Shown: in pieces, positions 1-4,605 of the stretch
Layout: every line of letters begins with the position of its first letter
Numbering within the stretch: position 1 is the first letter of the stretch
Source: Pseudomonadota bacterium
GTDB taxonomy: Bacteria; Desulfobacterota; Desulfobaccia; Desulfobaccales; 0-14-0-80-60-11
Length of the DNA stretch: 9,040 nucleotides
Assembly (NCBI GenBank): GCA_018897875.1
Contig: JAHIKF010000274.1
Span: forward strand, 1-9,040
Direction of reading: 5' to 3'
Position numbers and translations under genes: made by a program
The notes under the pieces: model-generated
Databases searched by the model: none
What the model was told of the DNA's origin: nothing
The model's input: only the letters and a program-made list of their open reading frames with translations

Positions 1-1127
1 CCGGCGATGGCGCAGTCGGGCACGAACCTGCCCTGCTGCTTGAGATGGTTCAGGTACTCGTACAGCAGGCACTCGAGGTAGACGGTGGGGACGCCCCACT
101 CGTTCATCATGCGCCAGGGGCTCATGCCGGTGCCGCCGCCGGCGCCGTCCACCGTGAGCAGGTCGATTTTGGCATCGGAGGCGAATTTGACGGCCCGGGC
201 CAGGTCAACCGGTCGGTAGGCCCCGGTCTTGAGGGAGACGCGTTTGGCGCCGACGTTGCGGAGGTGCTCCACCGTCTTATGGAAATCGTCTTCATCCACC
301 ATGCCCACCCGGGAGTGGCGTTCGAATTCCTTGATGCCCTTGGCCAGATAGCGCTCTTCGGTGGCCGAGTCGGTGGGGTCGGGCAGCACGATGTAGCCCC
401 GGCTCTGGAGGAGTTGGGCCCGCTCCAGGGTGTGGAGCTTGACCTCGCCGCCGATGTTCTTGGCCCCTTGCCCCCACTTGAGTTCGAAGAATTCGATCCC
501 CAGTTTTTCGATGACGTATTCGGGGACGCCCAGGCGGCCGTCCTCAACGTTGGCCTGGACAATGATGTCGCCCTTGCCCTGATACCATTTCCGGAAGGTT
601 TTGATGCGGCGCTCCATTTCCGGGGAGCGGACGATGCGGCCGCCTTTGATATCGGCGTGGGGGTCCATGCCGCAGACGTTTTCGCCGCACACGATGATTA
701 TGCCGCTGATGGCGGCGCCGATGGCCATGGATTCCCAATGGACCCGGGCGATCTCGGTGGACCCCAGGGCCCCGGTAAAGGCCGGGAAGGACAATTTGAC
801 TTTTTCTTTCACCCCGATTTCAGCGCTGACATCCACCGCCGGGAAGACGGCCGCATCCGAGTCGGCCTTGATGCCCACCGCGCCCACGCAAGTTCCCTGG
901 ACGTTGAAGTGGGAAAAATCCACCGGATAGTCTTTGTCGGCGCCGGCGGTGATATTGCCGAAGGGCTGGGGATAGAGCATCTCCCGGCCCCGGATGGCCG
1001 AGCGGCCGATCTCGCAGGGACCGGGGCAACTGTCCAGGCAGGTGACGCAGATGCCGGAGCCGGGAGATGCCTTTACCCGGTTTTTGGTTAAGGTGGCGGG
1101 GCTGCGGTTGGGATTGCTGAGACTCAT
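1..1127 (-). CDS. FMN-binding glutamate synthase-family protein (partial, C-terminus off the left edge)
   Basis: Codons from the ATG at 1127 down to position 3 give 375 residues with no stop, so the gene continues beyond the window. The start follows AAGGAGG (1138-1144) with 10 bases between. An N-terminal cysteine cluster, CVTCLDSCPGPC (C27, C30, C34, C38), could bind an iron-sulfur centre. The glutamate synthase catalytic fold is recognisable from WGQGAKNIGG (about 218-227), matching the QGAKxGxGG motif of GltB, and from VDGAGGGTGMSPW (327-339), matching the GGTGASP FMN/phosphate loop. In large GltB this domain makes glutamate from 2-oxoglutarate and ammonia on FMN with a 3Fe-4S centre. Here there is no N-terminal glutaminase domain, so ammonia must come from elsewhere or the true reaction differs. 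The [3Fe-4S] cysteines would lie off the window. It resembles the archaeal-type short GltB proteins common in anaerobes. Family assignment is firm; substrate and electron donor are inference. Confidence 0.92.
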   Translation of the reverse strand, partial: MSLSNPNRSPATLTKNRVKASPGSGICVTCLDSCPGPCEIGRSAIRGREMLYPQPFGNITAGADKDYPVDFSHFNVQGTCVGAVGIKADSDAAVFPAVDVSAEIGVKEKVKLSFPAFTGALGSTEIARVHWESMAIGAAISGIIIVCGENVCGMDPHADIKGGRIVRSPEMERRIKTFRKWYQGKGDIIVQANVEDGRLGVPEYVIEKLGIEFFELKWGQGAKNIGGEVKLHTLERAQLLQSRGYIVLPDPTDSATEERYLAKGIKEFERHSRVGMVDEDDFHKTVEHLRNVGAKRVSLKTGAYRPVDLARAVKFASDAKIDLLTVDGAGGGTGMSPWRMMNEWGVPTVYLECLLYEYLNHLKQQGRFVPDCAIA

Positions 1128-1195
1128 GGTTTTCTGTCCTCCTTAGGTTTATGGGCCGGGTTGTGCCGCGGCTTCTTGATTTTCTGGGGTAAAAG

Positions 1196-1216
1196 CCAAA
1201 ATTGGCCAAAAATTGG
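1196..1216. promoter_or_regulatory. Two abutting palindromic boxes upstream of the glutamate synthase gene
   Basis: CCAAAATTGG (1196-1205) is followed without a gap by CCAAAAATTGG (1206-1216). Each is a near-perfect dyad, and they lie 69-89 bases upstream of the start codon at 1127, a typical place for an operator. No regulator family is recognised, and such AT-rich dyads can occur by chance. Confidence 0.3.
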
Positions 1217-1545
1217 TAGTTTTGACTGTCCTGAAATTAACAAAAATGAACATAAGCTGCGATAATTCCCGGAGAGCGGGGAATCGGGCGGAGAGAAAAG
1301 AGTGACAACAATAATCATATTGTATGGAATAACAAGAGGTTAAATGAATAGCTATCAGGCAACTCCTTGAAAATCATCATAAAATCACGTTCTAGTACAT
1401 GCAAGGATTAGACCATTATAAATTGCTGATAATTCAATAGGTTATCATTTTGGCGTCTACATAAATGTCAGATAGTCAGGCAAATGTTACAAAAAAGTCC
1501 ATTAATAGCTTGCAGTTGCCAAATTTGTCGGCTTAATCGCTCTTA
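1217..1545. other. AT-rich intergenic DNA
   Basis: No protein gene or RNA gene is recognised. The only local structure seen is a short hairpin, ATTCCC (1265-1270) pairing with GGGAAT (1279-1284). Base composition is clearly more AT-rich than the flanking genes. Long upstream control regions and decayed foreign DNA both look like this. Confidence 0.5.
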
Positions 1546-1573
1546 TTGACATAAAAGTAAATATTGATACAAA
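1546..1573 (+). promoter_or_regulatory. Sigma-70-like promoter candidate
   Basis: A perfect TTGACA (1546-1551) is followed after 16 bases by TACAAA (1568-1573), four of six matches to TATAAT. It points into the GC-rich stretch at 1575-1800, which has no credible reading frame. In AT-rich DNA such matches arise by chance, so this is only suggestive. Confidence 0.35.
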
Positions 1574-1574
1574 C

Positions 1575-1800
1575 CACCGGGTGCCGCTTGCCAGCCGTAA
1601 AGGCCGCAGGGTTTTTAACTTCCCGATTAAATTTATGAAGATTGCCCGGCGGGTGGCGCCGGGGCCAGGTGTCGTCTCAGGAGAGGCGCGGAAGGTCGGC
1701 GGTCATAAATGGGTCGGGGCCAGGGACCGGAGGCTTAGGAATCGGGGGATCCCGGGTTGAGGCTGGCGGAGCGCTGTGGGGTGAGCTCTGCGCCCCATTG
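1575..1800 (+). other. GC-rich gene-free stretch, possible non-coding RNA
   Basis: This stretch changes sharply from the AT-rich DNA before it and lies just after a promoter-like pair. Inverted segments include a GCC/GGC hairpin with a GTAAA loop near 1595-1605, and an imperfect longer hairpin whose arms begin at GGCGGAGCGC (about 1764) and end at GCTCTGCGCC (about 1796). Open frames here have no ribosome binding site and no recognisable protein. It matches no riboswitch or small RNA family that I know (6S, SRP, tmRNA, RNase P, cobalamin and GEMM were considered). It may simply be intergenic DNA or a gene remnant. Confidence 0.2.
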
Positions 1801-1814
1801 TCATTAATCCTTAG

Positions 1815-2043
1815 CCCTCGTTTACCAGCTCGGCTTGGGAACGCCTTTACCCGACAAGGTCAGCCGGGCGACCATTTTTGTTCCCCAAAACAACTTGAGA
1901 CCTCTGGGACAGTCCCCTCACCTGTCATTCTGAGGGAGCGAAGCGACCGAAGAATCTCATAACTACAAGTAAATACGAGATCCTTCGCTGCGCTCAGGAT
2001 GACAAAATGGCTTTTCGCAGAGATCTCAACTTGGTAACGAGGG
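1815..2043. repeat. Outer inverted repeat enclosing a second palindromic repeat
   Basis: CCCTCGTTTACCAG (1815-1828) is inverted at 2030-2043 as CTTGGTAACGAGGG, differing by a small shift and one or two bases. The left arm also forms an imperfect local hairpin with GCTTGGGAACG (1833-1843). The 82-base palindrome at 1923-2004 sits between the arms, as if one repeat had inserted into another. The arms resemble the 'CGTT-CCAAGC' type of dispersed palindrome that recurs in deltaproteobacterial and cyanobacterial genomes; that likeness is from memory. Confidence 0.55.
1923..2004. repeat. 82-base dispersed palindromic repeat (TGTCATTCTGAG type)
   Basis: The end arms TGTCATTCTGAG (1923-1934) and CTCAGGATGACA (1993-2004) are complementary at 11 of 12 positions. 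The inner parts, GCGAAGCGACCGAAGAATCTC-like and GAGATCCTTCGCTGCGCTC, pair more loosely around an AT-rich loop. This matches a very widespread type of intergenic palindrome that is often mistranslated as VILSAAKDL, and the reverse frame here shows just that peptide. It has no transposase and is probably a non-autonomous (MITE- or REP-like) element. Confidence 0.75.
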
Positions 2044-2624
2044 GAAACGACTGGCTCTACAAAGCTTGGTATCGTCAAACATACTATCCAGATCATAGCT
2101 AAAATGTTTCCCGCTGCAGCGATACGTGTCTATAAAGGCATGCTGTACGGCATAGATCCTGTTTATTCTATTGATTATGGTTAGTTAGGTACTAATTTTC
2201 TCTCACATCATTTCCTTACGGTCCAACGGTTTTTGGTGTAGCCCTCCTTTCCGGGATAGGCGCGGCATGGGGCGCTTGCGAGAATGGGGCGCGAAATTGC
2301 TCGTCGAAGCAGGCGCCTCCTGCCGGGTTTGATGCCTAAAAAATTTTCAGCATGGGTTGCACTCATCCAGTCCTCTGCAGCACCACGGCCATGGGTTCAT
2401 ATGCCCTGAGACTCGCAAATAATCTGCTCGCAGATGGGGTGGTATGTATAAAATTTGTGGGAAACTACTTTTGTAGTGAAATTGTGCTATCATGCCGCCT
2501 GTGAGAAGAATTGGCTTCGAGAGGCGGATCGTTGTGGGGATTTTACTCTGGCAAAGAGGCTCCAAAACCTCGTTGGGACAGTACTATAGCGTTTGCCAAA
2601 AATTTCTTCTGATTGCTGGTTTTT
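2044..2624. other. Gene-free stretch
   Basis: No convincing gene is seen. Short open frames exist at about 2352-2507 (51 codons) and 2493-2627 (44 codons), but neither has a good ribosome binding site or a recognisable product. Small structures include GCAGG/CCTGC (2309-2313 with 2319-2323) and ACTAC/GTAGT (2464-2468 with 2473-2477). The 22-base CU-loop hairpin at 2239-2260 is listed separately. Confidence 0.5.
2239..2260 (+). repeat. 22-base CU-loop hairpin repeat, copy 1
   Basis: Identical at 21 of 22 positions to 4380-4401. TAGCCC pairs with GGGATA (one G-A mismatch) around the loop TCCTTTCC; the single difference between copies lies in the loop. Both copies sit in gene-free DNA upstream of a plus-strand gene. 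In one frame both read ALLSGIG, and the difference is then synonymous, so a shared coding remnant is an alternative. Confidence 0.5.
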
Positions 2625-2715
2625 AAATCCCCCTAAATCCCCCTTTAAAAAGGGGGACTTAAAAAGCGATTTCTTATAGTTCCCCCCCTTTTTTAAAGGG
2701 GGGTCAGGGGGGATT
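2625..2715. repeat. 91-base compound palindrome with two internally palindromic arms
   Basis: The left arm (2626-2657) and the right arm (2682-2714) are imperfect reverse complements of each other. Each arm also folds on itself, because CCCCCTTTAAAAAGGGGG-type runs occur in both. The segment can therefore form either one long hairpin or two shorter ones. This 'AATCCCCC...TTTAAAAAGGGGG' type of repeat is common between genes in cyanobacteria and deltaproteobacteria (from memory). It ends 126 bases before the GGDEF gene and could act as a transcription barrier upstream of it. Confidence 0.75.
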
Positions 2716-2791
2716 AGAGTGATTCCAATATCGGGAAAAACTTTTTGCAACGAGTATATCTCTGGATGCAGCAAAATCTTGGAAAATATTT

Positions 2792-2821
2792 TTATCAGTT
2801 TCATTTAGTGGGCCATAGAAT
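2792..2821 (+). promoter_or_regulatory. Weak promoter candidate for the GGDEF gene
   Basis: TTATCA (2792-2797, four of six matches to TTGACA) is followed after 18 bases by TAGAAT (2816-2821, five of six matches to TATAAT). Transcription would start near 2828, leaving only about 14 bases of leader, right at the GGGGAG ribosome-binding sequence. That is short, so the call is tentative. Confidence 0.25.
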
Positions 2822-2841
2822 CATACTGGGGAGCAGGACAT

Positions 2842-3942
2842 ATGAATCAGAGAAAGGGTTTCATCGACACTCATTCCGATACCGGGCAGGTGGAACGTCT
2901 GATGGACTGCATAGCGTTCTCCAAAGCACTGGCAGGCATTTATGACATGGAAACCCTGCTCAAGGAGGTGCTGCAGCGCATCAATGCGATCATTGCCGCC
3001 AAGAACTGGTCCTTGCTGCTCATCGATCCCAAGACCAGGGAACTCTATTTTGCGGTGGTGGTGGGGGTGGCACCCGAGGCGGTGAAGGACATCCGCCTGA
3101 AGCCGGGGGAGGGGGTCGCCGGAGCCGTGGTCCAGACGGGGCAACCGATCATTATCCCCGACGTAAAAAAGGCCCCCGGTTTTTGTGCCCGGGTGGATTC
3201 AGTCACCGGCTTCGACACCCGGTCCATAATCGCTCAGCCCCTGATAGTCAGGGGAGAGGTTATCGGCGTTTTTGAGGTGATCAATGTGGAAGACGAGAGG
3301 TTCTTCCGGGAAAAATACCTGCCGCACCTGGCCATCCTGGCTGACTACGTTGCCATCGCGGTGGATAATGTACGCAATCTGCAAAAACTCCAGGCCCGCA
3401 CCTTCATCGACGAGGTCACGGGTTTTTATAACACCCGCTATCTCATCCAAAAGCTGGACCGCCTCATCCCCCAGCATCGAGAACGGGGAGAGCATTTCTC
3501 CCTGGTCTTTCTGGACCTGGACAATTTCAAGGCCGTGGTGGACACGCACGGCCATCTCCGGGGCGCCGAGGTCCTGTCGGAGGTGGCCCGGGTGATCAAC
3601 GGGGAGTTGGGGCCGGACGACAGCTTGGTGCGCTACGGCGGGGATGAGTTCATCATTCTCTTACCCCGGCGCCCCCAGCCGGAAGCCCTGGAGATCACCC
3701 GCCGCCTGCGCCACACGCTCAACAACGCCGCCTTCCTGCAGAATGAGGGGCTCCGGATCAAGGTCACCGCCAGTTACGGCATCGCCACGCTGCCGGAAGA
3801 CGCCCAGGACCGGGAGACCCTGTTGTTCATCGCCGACCAGGCCCTGTTCAGCAGCAAAGGCCGGGGCCGGGACCGCATCATGCTGGCCCGGGACCTCATG
3901 GCGGAGTCAGAGGACTGGCACTCCCCCGGGCAGCCGGCGTGA
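2842..3942 (+). CDS. GAF-GGDEF protein (diguanylate cyclase family, atypical base-recognition residues)
   Basis: A 366-residue soluble protein with no signal peptide or membrane segment. Residues about 19-178 form a GAF sensor domain (TGFDTRSIIAQPL at 122-134; ADYVAIAVDN near 167-176). Residues about 185-347 form a GGDEF domain with RYGGDEF at 264-270, the metal-binding pair D225/D227 in FLDLDNFK, and the late TASYGIA strand (309-315). GGDEF enzymes condense two nucleoside triphosphates into a cyclic dinucleotide, normally c-di-GMP. Against PleD, the guanine-contacting N335 corresponds to V233 (FKAVVD instead of FKxIND) and D344 to A242 (GAEVL instead of GDEVL). The product-inhibition motif RxxD is absent: residues 257-260 read GPDD. 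The catalytic motif looks active but base specificity may differ. The GAF ligand is unknown. The start has a modest GGGGAG at 2828-2833, eight bases upstream. Confidence 0.93.
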   Translation: MNQRKGFIDTHSDTGQVERLMDCIAFSKALAGIYDMETLLKEVLQRINAIIAAKNWSLLLIDPKTRELYFAVVVGVAPEAVKDIRLKPGEGVAGAVVQTGQPIIIPDVKKAPGFCARVDSVTGFDTRSIIAQPLIVRGEVIGVFEVINVEDERFFREKYLPHLAILADYVAIAVDNVRNLQKLQARTFIDEVTGFYNTRYLIQKLDRLIPQHRERGEHFSLVFLDLDNFKAVVDTHGHLRGAEVLSEVARVINGELGPDDSLVRYGGDEFIILLPRRPQPEALEITRRLRHTLNNAAFLQNEGLRIKVTASYGIATLPEDAQDRETLLFIADQALFSSKGRGRDRIMLARDLMAESEDWHSPGQPA

Positions 3943-3977
3943 GTCAGGTTTGGTTGAGTGGCGGTTTCTTTTATACC

Positions 3978-4008
3978 GTTTCCAGTTTTCCGTTTTCGGT
4001 TTTCTGTT
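3978..4008 (+). repeat. Tandem heptamer repeat (GTTTTCN, four units)
   Basis: Units GTTTCCA (3978-3984), GTTTTCC (3985-3991), GTTTTCG (3992-3998) and GTTTTCT (3999-4005) are followed by a partial GTT. The first differs by one base in the core. It lies 36 bases after the GGDEF stop codon in non-coding DNA. Similar GTTTTC-rich strings occur between genes in many deltaproteobacteria (from memory). Confidence 0.65.
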
Positions 4009-4295
4009 AATTAAGATTTATAATATCAATGAGTTAGCGAGCGAGTTTGTTGCATTTGAACGTGAACTTGGTATTAGTTCCAATCATCCTCGCCCAATAG
4101 CAAGCCTTTTATGAGTGCCCGCCACGGGCGCATCAGTCAGGTGGCGGACCTGCCGATTATCATGCACATTTCCAAAGGATATCCAGCCTGCTTGGCCTGA
4201 AGGATGCCTGCCGTTGCCGCCGGCAACCTGGGGTTCCCCCAGTGTTATGTCCCGGGACTACCTTGCGAATTCCGGCCCCCATTCCAGAGACCGTT

Positions 4296-4323
4296 GTAGG
4301 GGCGGTTCGCGAACCGCCCCTAC
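4296..4323. repeat. Perfect 28-base GC-rich palindrome
   Basis: Every base from GTAGGGGCGGTTCG outward pairs with its mirror partner about the centre 4309/4310, with no loop. The related left sequence GTAGGGGCGG recurs at 7243-7252 in another hairpin. It belongs to the common 'GTAGGGGCGG...CCGCCCCTAC' class of intergenic palindromes. It is not followed by a T-tract, so it is not a standard terminator. Confidence 0.8.
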
Positions 4324-4379
4324 GAAAACCTCCCCAAAAAGTAAGAATATTTTTGCAAGATATGTCTGGGACGCAACCC

Positions 4380-4401
4380 TAGCCCTTCTTTCCGGGATAG
4401 G
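4380..4401 (+). repeat. 22-base CU-loop hairpin repeat, copy 2
   Basis: The second copy of the element at 2239-2260. Here the stem is longer: CCTAGCCC (4378-4385) pairs with GGGATAGG (4394-4401) with one G-A mismatch around the loop TTCTTTCC. A second hairpin follows directly, GGAGAGTC (4400-4407) with GACTCCC near 4421-4427, capped by the self-complementary GCTGGCCAGC. It lies about 200 bases before the repeat-protein start, possibly in its leader. Confidence 0.5.
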
Positions 4402-4480
4402 AGAGTCAGGGGTGCTGGCCAGCGACTCCCAGGCGGGTCGGATCAAGAATCTTGTATATTTTTGGAGGCGTTATAATTTC

Positions 4481-4508
4481 TTGACAGGAGTATCAAATTT
4501 TGCAAGAT
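4481..4508 (+). promoter_or_regulatory. Promoter candidate for the delta-60 repeat protein
   Basis: A perfect TTGACA (4481-4486) is followed after 16 bases by CAAGAT (4503-4508), which keeps the most conserved A2 and T6 of the -10 box. A TATAAT also occurs just upstream at 4472-4477 but lacks a good -35 partner. Either would give a leader of roughly 90-125 bases before the start at 4606. Confidence 0.35.
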
Positions 4509-4605
4509 AGAACATGAATTATAAAGCAAATGGGTTAAATGATCCTAAGACCGGGTTGAAGTGAAATGAAATTAATTTCTGCGAGAGGGTAAGGAGGCTT
4601 TTGTA

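Larger units (their letters stand above)
3943..4605. other. Gene-free leader region before the repeat-protein gene
   Basis: No protein gene is supported. A 131-codon frame at 4115-4510 reads through a palindromic repeat and has no recognisable domain; a 29-codon frame at 4111-4200 is equally weak. The stretch holds a heptamer tandem repeat (3978-4008), small hairpins (TTGCC/GGCAA near 4213-4226, CTGGGG/CCCCAG near 4228-4243), a perfect palindrome (4296-4323), the 22-base hairpin copy (4380-4401) and a promoter candidate (4481-4508). No clear terminator follows the GGDEF gene. Confidence 0.55.

Noticed and set aside
45..1091. A 348-codon plus-strand reading frame opposite the glutamate synthase-type gene
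   Set aside because: It is the GC-rich antisense shadow of the minus-strand gene, which has clear motifs and a strong ribosome binding site.
1561..1640. Possible riboswitch in the GGTGCC...GGCCGCAGGG stretch
   Set aside because: Compared by eye with the cobalamin, c-di-GMP (GEMM), SAH, Moco and THF consensus patterns; none fits, and no plus-strand gene follows for about 1.2 kb.
1642..1962. A 106-codon plus-strand frame, and a 78-codon minus-strand frame at 1860-2096
   Set aside because: Both read into the 82-base palindromic repeat; the peptides VILRERSDRRIS and VILSAAKDL are well-known false translations of this repeat type.
3644..4114. A 156-codon plus-strand frame overlapping the end of the GGDEF gene
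   Set aside because: It is an out-of-frame read of the GGDEF domain extended into non-coding DNA.
4371..4440. GEMM-type cyclic dinucleotide riboswitch suggested by GGGACGCAACCC before the repeat-protein gene
   Set aside because: The GACGCAA string resembles part of the motif, but the GGCAAACC-type receptor loop and the second conserved hairpin are not present in the right order.
4115..4510. A 131-codon plus-strand frame before the repeat-protein gene
   Set aside because: It translates straight through the perfect palindrome at 4296-4323, has no ribosome binding site, and shows no domain.
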